Shown here in pieces: positions 35,077-42,169 of a stretch of DNA of 49,140 bases. The notes beneath the pieces are model-generated. The model worked only from the letters and a program-made list of their open reading frames with translations. It made no database searches and was not told the origin of the DNA. This stretch comes from Rhodospirillales bacterium. GTDB lineage: Bacteria; Pseudomonadota; Alphaproteobacteria; Bin95. The translations under genes were made by a program, and so were the position numbers. The stretch's first letter is position 1, and each line of letters opens with the position of its first letter. Where the stretch lies: the NCBI GenBank assembly GCA_008081395.1, contig VMCJ01000031.1, positions 1 through 49,140 on the forward strand. Direction: 5' to 3'.

Positions 35077-36570
35077 TTAACTCCCAATCTGAGCGCCGGC
35101 AGGGCTTAATTTTACACCAGGACGCAACTTGGTAAATTTTAAATTCGCCGGGTTCGCTGACATTGCACCTGGTGCCACAACATCGATCACAGCTTCAGCT
35201 ATGGGCTGGAAGTGCCCACGGAAATGCGCGGAACTTTTAAGCGCCAACAGTTTTGTTTCTGCTGGTTCGATACCAAAATGACGAAAACTTTCTTGATCAG
35301 CAGCTTGCACCCTCTTGCCAATAACAACGATATCCAACCCACCAATCCGAAGACGTGCAGCTGGCGAAAGATCCATCCGTGCGCCTTTATAAAGAGGACC
35401 GGATCCAATCATTTTCCCATCCGAAGCAACAATAACCTTGAATTGGCCGGCTAGGGGATTGTCACCAGCAACTCCGTGCTTTCCGCCTAGGGCCACCGCA
35501 ATTTCTGCCCCTTCTCCAGCCTTCAACGCAATCGTGGCTACATGAGGGTCATAGACTAGCCCAGCTGCTGAACCCGACACACCAGCATCGAGCATGGCGC
35601 GAATCAAACCCATAGTATCACCGGTGCCGCCAGCTCCAGGGTTATCTTGGATATCAGCTAGAACAATGGGCCTAGAAGCCCCTTTTGAAAGTTTTATAGC
35701 CTTCGAGACAGCTGCTTCTGGCGTTAGTATATCCCCCCCCCAAGTGGACTCTAAAGCCTCAACCATATCTGCAATTCGATTCACCGCATCAGAAGCGGAT
35801 GGCCCGTAACCATAAACACTCGGGGCGCAATCAAGAATATCAGCCGCTGGAAAGCCACCTGCAAATGAAAGTAATACATTGGTTTCAGCTTCAACCGCAG
35901 CAACAGCGGCAACCACATCGGACGCTGGCTGGCGCATAGTACACCCTGCAAACAGTGGGATAAGAAATGGTATTTGGCGAAGCGAAGCTTCGGTTTTAAC
36001 TGCACCATTTGCGAGGTGCATATCTAACCACTGAGCCATACGACTGCCCGTTTCCGCCATATCCGCATGCGGATAAGAGCGATATCCGGTGATAGCAGTT
36101 GCAAAATCCAATGCCGCTTGGCTCATATTTGCATGATAATCAAGAGTTACAACGATTGGTAAATTAGGGCCAAATTTCTGGCGAAGACGACCTAAAAGCT
36201 CTCCTTCACCATCTTCAATGTGCTCCGCCACCATAGCTCCGTGAAGAGCCAGATAAAGCGCATCAAAATCACCTACACCCGCCAACTCTTCGAAAAGCAT
36301 TGCAACAATGGTCTCATAAGCATCCTCAGTGACTTCAGCTGATGGGGCTGCCGAAGCGAAAAGCAGAGGTAAAATTTCATGACCTTGAGCAGAAGCAGTT
36401 TCAATGAAACCAGAAATTGCAAGATTAAAGCCCTTTACTGCTGCGGGCATCTCTTCGCCCCTCACTAAAGATGGCCAACTATATCCGGTCTCAAAATCTT
36501 GCATTGTTGCTTTATGTGGCGCGAAAGTATTGGTCTCGTGTCTAAAACTGGCAACAGCTATACGTGCCAT
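35077..36570 (-). CDS. M81-family metallopeptidase (MlrC-like)
   Basis: A 497-residue protein of the M81 family, named after MlrC, which finishes degradation of linearised microcystin; most homologues act on other, unknown small amides. Visible hallmarks are ASFRHETNTFAP (residues 7-18, with the conserved His-Glu), LYLALHGAMVAEH, VTLDYHANMS (metal-binding Asp/His, about 142-151), GYRSYPHADMAETG and the second-domain ADIQDNPGAGGTGDTMGLI. GGGAG stands eight bases before the ATG at 36570. It leads the leftward cassette M81 - 3HCDH - M20 and is divergent from the second CoA-transferase across 93 bases. Catalytic family call is strong, substrate open. Confidence 0.9.
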   Translation of the reverse strand: MARIAVASFRHETNTFAPHKATMQDFETGYSWPSLVRGEEMPAAVKGFNLAISGFIETASAQGHEILPLLFASAAPSAEVTEDAYETIVAMLFEELAGVGDFDALYLALHGAMVAEHIEDGEGELLGRLRQKFGPNLPIVVTLDYHANMSQAALDFATAITGYRSYPHADMAETGSRMAQWLDMHLANGAVKTEASLRQIPFLIPLFAGCTMRQPASDVVAAVAAVEAETNVLLSFAGGFPAADILDCAPSVYGYGPSASDAVNRIADMVEALESTWGGDILTPEAAVSKAIKLSKGASRPIVLADIQDNPGAGGTGDTMGLIRAMLDAGVSGSAAGLVYDPHVATIALKAGEGAEIAVALGGKHGVAGDNPLAGQFKVIVASDGKMIGSGPLYKGARMDLSPAARLRIGGLDIVVIGKRVQAADQESFRHFGIEPAETKLLALKSSAHFRGHFQPIAEAVIDVVAPGAMSANPANLKFTKLRPGVKLSPAGAQIGS

Positions 36571-36663
36571 TGGATTATCTCCCGCCCAAATTCAGTGCAA
36601 AGCATAAACGCCGTTCCCGCATTCGCAATCCAAGGCATATACTGTTCAACAAGGAGTCTGTTG

Positions 36664-37875
36664 ATGGAATACCAACCAAGTGCTGAGTGCCCACTAGACG
36701 GCGTGCGTGTTCTCGATCTTTCACGGCTTGTGGCCGGCAATATGACGACGCACGTGCTCGCAGATAATGGTGCCGAGGTCATAAAAGTCGAACCGCCAGG
36801 AAAAGGCGATCCTCTGCGTGACTGGGGAGCGGATGGCATTAGCGTTCAATGGAAAATATATGCGCGAAATAAAAAAAGCATTGTTTTGAACCTTAGAGAA
36901 GAGAAGGCCAAAGCTATCCTTCTGGACTTGGTCGAAGGCGCTCAGGTTTTTGTAGAAAATTTTCGCACTGGCGGCCTCGAGAAGATGGGCCTGGCGCCTG
37001 AGACGTTATGGGCACGCAACCCAAAGTTGATCATTTTGCGCGTCACTGGATTTGGTCAGACGGGTCCCTACAGCCATAAACCAGGTTTTGGCACCCTCAT
37101 AGAGGGGATGAGTGGCTTTGCCATGAAGACCGGTTCAGCGGACAGGCCACCTTCACTACCAAACATGGCGCTGGCCGACATGGTAGCTGGTCTTTATGGA
37201 GCTTTTGCCTGCATGACAGCACTTCGAGAAGTAGAAACTAAAGGTGGAGACGGACAGATTATTGACCTATCCCTACTCGAACCTTTGGTATCAATTCTTG
37301 GCGGAGACGCAGCCATTCATCACGTGACAGGCAAAGCACCTATGAGGTCTGGGAACCGGTCGATGACTGCAAGCCCACGGAATACCTACAGGACCAAAGA
37401 CGGCCACTGGCTAGCAATTTCAGGCTCGATGCAAGCAATGGCCATGCGTCTCTTTCGTGCCATTGGACGTGGAGATATGTGCGATGACCCACGATACTCT
37501 ACAAACGCCGCCAGAGTGGCTCATGCCGATGAAGTAGATGGTATTGTTCAAAAATGGGTTGGAGAACGAACATTGGCAGAAAACCTAAAATTCTTTGAAG
37601 AAACAGAGGTTACGGCAGGACCTGTTTACGATGCCGGACAGCTCCGAGAGGACCCTCATATTTTAGGGCGCGAGGCAATTGTTAATATTACCGATAACGA
37701 TGCTCCTGATGGCTACCTGCCTATGCACAATATAGTTCCAAGACTATCAAAAACTCCTGGAGCTATAAGGACACCTGCACCAAAACTTGGAGAACATACA
37801 GATGCAATCCTGAGTGAGGTTGGATTAACAAAGCAAGAAATATTGGACCTTAAAAGCGCAGGTATCGTTGCGTAA
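36664..37875 (+). CDS. Family III CoA-transferase-like protein with variant active site
   Basis: CaiB/BaiF-type protein, 403 residues from the ATG at 36664 (AAGGAG eight bases upstream; the longer open frame from 36499 overlaps the divergent M81 gene and is rejected). DGVRVLDLSRLVAGNMTTHVLADNGAEVIKVEPP and the C-terminal APKLGEHTDAIL are family hallmarks. At the place of the catalytic aspartate (Asp145 in the paralogue at 1177-2394) the sequence reads KPGFGTLIEGMSG, with Gly143 eight residues before the conserved Gly and a Glu four later. I recall this FG-x3-E form from other family members, so it may mark a subfamily rather than loss of function. It leads a rightward pair with the SnoaL-like gene. 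Confidence 0.88.
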   Translation: MEYQPSAECPLDGVRVLDLSRLVAGNMTTHVLADNGAEVIKVEPPGKGDPLRDWGADGISVQWKIYARNKKSIVLNLREEKAKAILLDLVEGAQVFVENFRTGGLEKMGLAPETLWARNPKLIILRVTGFGQTGPYSHKPGFGTLIEGMSGFAMKTGSADRPPSLPNMALADMVAGLYGAFACMTALREVETKGGDGQIIDLSLLEPLVSILGGDAAIHHVTGKAPMRSGNRSMTASPRNTYRTKDGHWLAISGSMQAMAMRLFRAIGRGDMCDDPRYSTNAARVAHADEVDGIVQKWVGERTLAENLKFFEETEVTAGPVYDAGQLREDPHILGREAIVNITDNDAPDGYLPMHNIVPRLSKTPGAIRTPAPKLGEHTDAILSEVGLTKQEILDLKSAGIVA

Positions 37876-37918
37876 CTAATCGCAGGATCGAAAAGAACTT
37901 GAACAGGAGTTGTATCTT

Positions 37919-38416
37919 TTGAGCTCAATTAACCAAGCCAATTTATTGGCTATAGCGGAAATCCAACATTTAAAATCGCGCTATTGCAGGTTCGTAGACC
38001 TAAAAGCTTGGGATCGCCTGAAGCAATTATTTACTCCTGACGCCAAGCTATCAGGATTTGGAGCTGTCCCTGATGGCATCTCACCGGGAGGTTTTGTTGA
38101 CGGAATTGCCAGTAATTTAGCCAATGCCGTTTCCATTCACCATGTACATCAGCCTGAAATTATTATGGTTGATCAAGAAAGAGCTCGCGGCACTTGGGCG
38201 ATGATGGACTACGTGGAATTCCCCCCTGACGAACCAAGTCCATACGGTGCTCGCGGATGGGTGGGCTGGGGTTTTTATGAGGAAGAGTACGTTTTAAGAG
38301 AAGGTGTTTGGCTAATCGATGTCATGAGACTGGCTAGGCTACGTATGGACGACCTAGACCCAGCTCGTCCCCCTATAAAACTAGGACGCTTAGCACCAAA
38401 CCCGGATTGGATATAA
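37919..38416 (+). CDS. SnoaL/NTF2-like protein
   Basis: A cone-shaped alpha+beta-barrel protein of about 165 residues. AIAEIQHLKSRYCRFVDLKAWDRLKQLFTPDAKLSGFG is the typical opening of SnoaL_4-type domains (three helices with conserved Tyr/Asp/W, then the first strand), followed by VSIHHVHQPEIIMVDQERARGTWAMMDYV, a histidine plus strand pattern also typical. Members are dehydratases, isomerases or ring hydroxylase small subunits. AGGAG fits a TTG start at 37919 (spacing nine); the in-frame TTG at 37910 touches the site. It follows the CoA-transferase gene by 43 bases. No substrate can be inferred, although a CoA-ester dehydratase or isomerase would suit the neighbour. Confidence 0.75.
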   Translation: MSSINQANLLAIAEIQHLKSRYCRFVDLKAWDRLKQLFTPDAKLSGFGAVPDGISPGGFVDGIASNLANAVSIHHVHQPEIIMVDQERARGTWAMMDYVEFPPDEPSPYGARGWVGWGFYEEEYVLREGVWLIDVMRLARLRMDDLDPARPPIKLGRLAPNPDWI

Positions 38417-38467
38417 ACTGCTGAAAAGATCTCTGGAAAATCTAGACATCATTTAGAGGGATAGTTC

Positions 38468-38755
38468 TTAAAGGTTGCAGATTGTTATCGTCCGCCCAAC
38501 AATTAGGTCTTTGTAACGTTCACGAACATTTGCCAAGCGTGAAGACCGAGCATGAAGCTCGTATGCCTCATCATCCACATATACCTCGTGTAGGTGTACC
38601 GCGTTGGTCCGATCTCTTGAAGTCATAACGTCAAAACGCTCGCAACCAGGCTCTTCTGCCAAAGTACCTGCAGCATGATCGCGAATTATCTCTAGAAAAC
38701 ACTCCATTTTGTCTGCTTTCACTTCAAAAGCGACAAGAACAACGGTTTTAGTCAT
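38468..38755 (-). CDS. Antibiotic biosynthesis monooxygenase (ABM)-domain protein
   Basis: A 95-residue ferredoxin-like alpha+beta protein of the ABM/YgiN group. VVLVAFEVKADKMECFLEII is the first strand and helix, EEPGCERFDVMTSRDRTNAVHLHEVYVDDEAYELHARS is the conserved E-P-G-C-x-x-F/Y, strand, E-x-Y and A-x-x-x-H block seen in quinol monooxygenases and (4S)-4-hydroxy-5-phosphonooxypentane-2,3-dione isomerases. These act as homodimers without cofactor. Function here unknown. It is convergent with the SnoaL-like gene and lies about 80 bases downstream of the 71-residue gene. Confidence 0.82.
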   Translation of the reverse strand: MTKTVVLVAFEVKADKMECFLEIIRDHAAGTLAEEPGCERFDVMTSRDRTNAVHLHEVYVDDEAYELHARSSRLANVRERYKDLIVGRTITICNL

Positions 38756-38835
38756 AGGTTTAATTTCCTAAATCTCTATCGATGGCCCGAGAAACAATTC
38801 TGAATCTTTAATCTGTGCCGATCGGATAACCACTA

Positions 38836-39051
38836 TTACTTTCCCGACGCTTCAGGAAAGATCGCCTCCTCCAGCATGTGGAATTCACTTTCGACTTCGT
38901 GATTGTTTCCAGTTTCATCCTCGTAATCCCAGAGAGCTTCACGAAGATCTATCAGTAGGTCTACACATTCGACAGTAGGTTTATTCAACTTTATAGAGGC
39001 GGCCAGTTCTGCCCTAATCATTGTGATACGAGCTTCCTGAGATACGTTCAT
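38836..39051 (-). CDS. Small acidic helical protein, unknown function
   Basis: A 71-residue frame with no recognised family. It is acidic (many Glu/Asp), apparently all-helical, with segments ARITMIRAELAASIKLN and VDLLIDLREALWDYEDE, ending in EEAIFPEASGK. It lies in a 432-bp interval between the ABM gene and the VWA gene, in the same direction as both. Its ATG lacks a strong Shine-Dalgarno site, and no homologue can be recalled, so coding status rests on length, composition and lack of any overlapping gene. Confidence 0.5.
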   Translation of the reverse strand: MNVSQEARITMIRAELAASIKLNKPTVECVDLLIDLREALWDYEDETGNNHEVESEFHMLEEAIFPEASGK

Positions 39052-39187
39052 TAGTTTTTCCTCGCTCGTACTGACGACTTTCCACTCTAGTCAATTAGCG
39101 CACACACGCTGATAAAAAAGGGGGAAATCAGTCAAATCTTTCAGTTACGATGAAGGAGCAAAAGAAAGGTAAGTTGCAGTCAGATAC

Positions 39188-40582
39188 TTAGCTAGACGCC
39201 TTAACAACCTTAACTAAATCATTAACTATTCTCTCTAAATGGCTGAGAGTATTCACTTCACGCATCAAATTGCAGTATGGCTTATAGCGATATATTTCGC
39301 TATCGCCCGTCCCCCAAAGAGGCGGCGGTTCCGGATTCAACCAAAGCAAACGTTTAGATCGTTCAGACAATTCTTTGAGAATATCAGATCTAGGCTCTGT
39401 ATTATTTGATCTACCATCGCCAAGAATGACGATGGTAGTTCGTTTATCGACGTCCTCGAGCCAGCCCTCACGGAAATCTTCTAAGCTTTTACCATAATCT
39501 GTTGACATATAACCAACTGAATTCATGACATGGTCAACAGCCGTTTCAACATCATTATGCTTAAAAAATTCTGATGTTTCTATAAGCTTTCCAGAAAAGG
39601 CAAAGCTGCGAACATCATTTAAAATATCATGAAGTGCATACAGAAACTGAAGTAAGAAGCGCGCCACTGCAGCGACAGAGCCAGAAACATCACAAATAGC
39701 CATCACCTTAGGCTTTGCTATTTTTTTACGTTTCCATTCTAGGTCAAACATAATCCCATCATTCGCATAATTCTTGCGCATAGTTCGCCGCAGATCTAGC
39801 ATCCCCCGGTTTCTGCGCTTTGGCTTACGTGAGTGAAGAGCAGCCAAACGCTTAGCTATACGAGCTACAAGCCGACGCATTTCTTCCTGATCGCGACGAT
39901 CCAAATTACCAAGCTTCGAGCGCCTTAGTCTTCCTTCCCTCAAGTCTCGACTAGTCTCTGCCCCATAAATTGAAAGACGTCTCTCAACGAGATCCCGTGT
40001 GGCCTCAAATAATTTGGCTCGGGCAGCCTCAAGCTCCCCTGCAAGGCCTACCTGCTGTCCAGTGCCTTGGCCATTTCCCTGACCATCACCAGCTCCACCC
40101 CCTTGCTGAGCCTCACGAATTGCTGCATCGAGCCCCTCCACACCCATTTCGCGTAAGATACGCTGTGTATAGAGACCACGTTGGGTGAAAAACTTAATTT
40201 CGTTCAAATTTACAGCTGCTGCAGCCTCTTCGAGAGCGGCAATCAACTCTGCTCTATCACCGTCAAGAAGCAGCTGGGACAGACTATCGGTTACATCCTG
40301 TGAGAAATTTTTATCGATATCTTCATCAAGTTCTGCTTCATCCCCAAAGGTGTCAGCGACTGCTGAGAAAAAAGCATCAAAGGTCGCATCGAACCGAGCT
40401 TTTTCCTCAACTGTTTTAGCTAGCGCAAGACCGAGACCTTGTTTTAACGACGCTCGGTCTTCCCAGCCAATAAATTTGGCTACTTCTACAGCGTCAAGAG
40501 TTTCTGCAACAGACACACGAACGTCTGCCCCCCTTACAGCACGCAAAAAGTTAACGAGGGTCCGGTCAATCTCTCCAGGCAT
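39188..40582 (-). CDS. CoxE-like von Willebrand factor A domain protein
   Basis: A 464-residue VWA protein of the CoxE group. The N-terminal half is helical and acidic, with a Gly/Gln-rich linker (GGGAGDGQGNGQGTGQQ, about 161-177) and a very basic stretch (SRKPKRRNRG, about 251). The VWA domain shows the MIDAS D-x-S-x-S as Asp298-Ser300-Ser302 in ICDVSGSV, a Thr in MSTDYGKSL (about 365) and Asp in VILGDGRSN. It follows the MoxR gene by eight bases. MoxR/VWA pairs act as ATP-driven chaperones that insert cofactors or remodel partners, as for CO dehydrogenase and Rubisco activation; no such client gene is near, so the target is unknown. Confidence 0.88.
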   Translation of the reverse strand: MPGEIDRTLVNFLRAVRGADVRVSVAETLDAVEVAKFIGWEDRASLKQGLGLALAKTVEEKARFDATFDAFFSAVADTFGDEAELDEDIDKNFSQDVTDSLSQLLLDGDRAELIAALEEAAAAVNLNEIKFFTQRGLYTQRILREMGVEGLDAAIREAQQGGGAGDGQGNGQGTGQQVGLAGELEAARAKLFEATRDLVERRLSIYGAETSRDLREGRLRRSKLGNLDRRDQEEMRRLVARIAKRLAALHSRKPKRRNRGMLDLRRTMRKNYANDGIMFDLEWKRKKIAKPKVMAICDVSGSVAAVARFLLQFLYALHDILNDVRSFAFSGKLIETSEFFKHNDVETAVDHVMNSVGYMSTDYGKSLEDFREGWLEDVDKRTTIVILGDGRSNNTEPRSDILKELSERSKRLLWLNPEPPPLWGTGDSEIYRYKPYCNLMREVNTLSHLERIVNDLVKVVKASS

Positions 40583-40590
40583 CTGACTGC

Positions 40591-41553
40591 CTATTTATCC
40601 ATCGCAACGGGTGCTGCCTTTTCTGCCTGTCTAACAAGATCCAAGACCTGGCGATCTACAGCTGCAATGTCTTCCTCAAACTTCAAGATAACATTTAATG
40701 TTTCACGCACTAAGTCACCATCAAGCTCAGAGGCATTGAGCAACATGAGTGCCTTCGCCCAGTCGATAGTTTCGGAGACACTAGGGTGCTTTTTCAGATC
40801 AAGTTCCCTGACCCCTTGAACAAAAGAAACGAGTTGGCGCATCAAATGTTCCGTAATTTCTGGCACTCTAGCCTTGAGAATATTTCTCTCCAGAGCAGCA
40901 TCGGGAAACGGCACGTAAAGATGAAGGCAGCGACGTTTTAAAGCGTCGGATAGCTCTCGAGTGTTATTAGAGGTTAGAAAAACAATAGGCCGTTTCTTGG
41001 CTTTAATAGTCCCTAGCTCGGGGATCGATACCTGAAATTCAGATAATATTTCTAGCAAAAAAGCTTCAAATTCATGATCAGACTTATCAATCTCATCAAT
41101 CAGAAGAACACATCCATTTTCTTCACGAAGGGCTTTTAAGAGGGGCCTGGGAGCAACAAACTCTTCGGAAAAAAATAGATCTGCATGATTATGCAGCCTG
41201 TCCATAGAGGCTTGGAGCGTTTTTGCATCTCCTAAAACTTCTCCAATTTTGTCCCGAAGAATTTGTGTATAAAGAAGCTGTTTAGCGTATCGCCATTCAT
41301 ACAGTGCTTTTGCTTCATCCAGCCCCTCATAACACTGCAACCGGATCATTGGGAGGTCAGCGAAAGTAGCCATAGTATTAGCAAGTTCAGTTTTACCAAC
41401 ACCTGCAGGCCCTTCAACCAACAAGGGTTTACCTAAATTACCCGCGATGTATAGCGCTGTCGCAATTGACTTGGAACAAATATACCCAAGCTCGGCAAAG
41501 CCTTCGGTAATCGTGTCAACATCTGAAAGTTTTGTGGAAAGCTCAGGGATCAT
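40591..41553 (-). CDS. MoxR-family AAA+ ATPase
   Basis: A 320-residue AAA+ ATPase. Walker A is GPAGVGKT (48-55), Walker B VLLIDEID (149-156), sensor 1 FLTSNNTREL (about 190), and the arginine-finger segment ALKRRCLHLYVPFPD (about 199-215). Length and motifs place it in the MoxR/CoxD-like group that pairs with VWA proteins. The stop is eight bases before the CoxE-like VWA gene, so the two form an operon and probably a complex. A client such as a molybdenum hydroxylase or methanol-dehydrogenase-like enzyme is not encoded nearby. Upstream (59 bases) stands a gene for a small exported protein in the same direction. Confidence 0.92.
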   Translation of the reverse strand: MIPELSTKLSDVDTITEGFAELGYICSKSIATALYIAGNLGKPLLVEGPAGVGKTELANTMATFADLPMIRLQCYEGLDEAKALYEWRYAKQLLYTQILRDKIGEVLGDAKTLQASMDRLHNHADLFFSEEFVAPRPLLKALREENGCVLLIDEIDKSDHEFEAFLLEILSEFQVSIPELGTIKAKKRPIVFLTSNNTRELSDALKRRCLHLYVPFPDAALERNILKARVPEITEHLMRQLVSFVQGVRELDLKKHPSVSETIDWAKALMLLNASELDGDLVRETLNVILKFEEDIAAVDRQVLDLVRQAEKAAPVAMDK

Positions 41554-41612
41554 TGGAATTCCATAGTTACGTGTAAGTCTGAGTGTGCGATGTTGCTATC
41601 TTAGGTGCAAGT

Positions 41613-42020
41613 TCATCGCTGAGGTTCTACTAAAGGCCCCTTTTCCTGGGTGAAATATTTTGCCCGGTAAGATTCTATAGCAGCGCGTGTGCGTTCAAGA
41701 TCTTGAAGTGCCTCGGCCCGAGATTGCCCCATTCCATTTTCTAAAACTTTTCTCATAGCTTCATAATCCTGATTACCTTCTGAACCCACGCATTCCATGA
41801 AAGTTTTCATTTGGCCAAAATACTTATTAAATGCGTCAACAGTCAGGTTGTAAGAGCGGGCATCTGAGACCTCTAACGGGGGCGGTAGTGGCTTATAGCA
41901 TCGGGTAGATCGCCAAACTCGGAAATCAGCGATTTCTGGACCATCCAATGATCCTGCCAATGTTGTGCTGGCTAGAGTGGCGGCCACCAAAAACATAAGG
42001 CTTTTAATTAAAATTTTCAT
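41613..42020 (-). CDS. Small exported protein, unknown function
   Basis: A 135-residue protein with a clear signal peptide (MKILIKSLMFLVAATLASTTLAG; likely cleavage after TLA). The mature part contains two cysteines (CYKP and MECVG) that could form a disulfide, a proline-rich patch PLPPPLEV, and a predicted C-terminal helix of arginine-containing heptads (AEALQDLERTRAAIESYRAKYF), hinting at coiled coil. No known family is recognised. It is the first gene of the leftward run with MoxR and the VWA protein, though the 59-base gap means co-transcription is likely but not certain. Divergent from the long-chain acyl-CoA synthetase. Confidence 0.7.
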   Translation of the reverse strand: MKILIKSLMFLVAATLASTTLAGSLDGPEIADFRVWRSTRCYKPLPPPLEVSDARSYNLTVDAFNKYFGQMKTFMECVGSEGNQDYEAMRKVLENGMGQSRAEALQDLERTRAAIESYRAKYFTQEKGPLVEPQR

Positions 42021-42079
42021 TGAAATCGCACGGCAGTCACACGGGAAGGTCTCAACACCCTAATATACAGGTAAGACAA

Positions 42080-42125
42080 CATGCTAGAGAAAATGCAAAT
42101 GAAAATAATATCCTGTGCTAGCATG
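42080..42125. repeat. Inverted repeat in divergent promoter region
   Basis: CATGCTAG (42080-42087) and CTAGCATG (42118-42125) are perfect inverse copies 30 bases apart in the 149-bp gap between the exported-protein gene and the long-chain acyl-CoA synthetase. The spacing of about four helical turns centre to centre would suit looping by a regulator. Short arms make chance occurrence possible. Confidence 0.3.
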
Positions 42126-42169
42126 GTTCGGGAAAGTGTTTAACAGAATATTTGTCGAGGAAACCTGAT

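Noticed and set aside
36499-36663. N-terminal extension of the second CoA-transferase
   Set aside because: The extra 55 codons overlap the divergent M81 gene start and do not resemble the family; AAGGAG marks the ATG at 36664.
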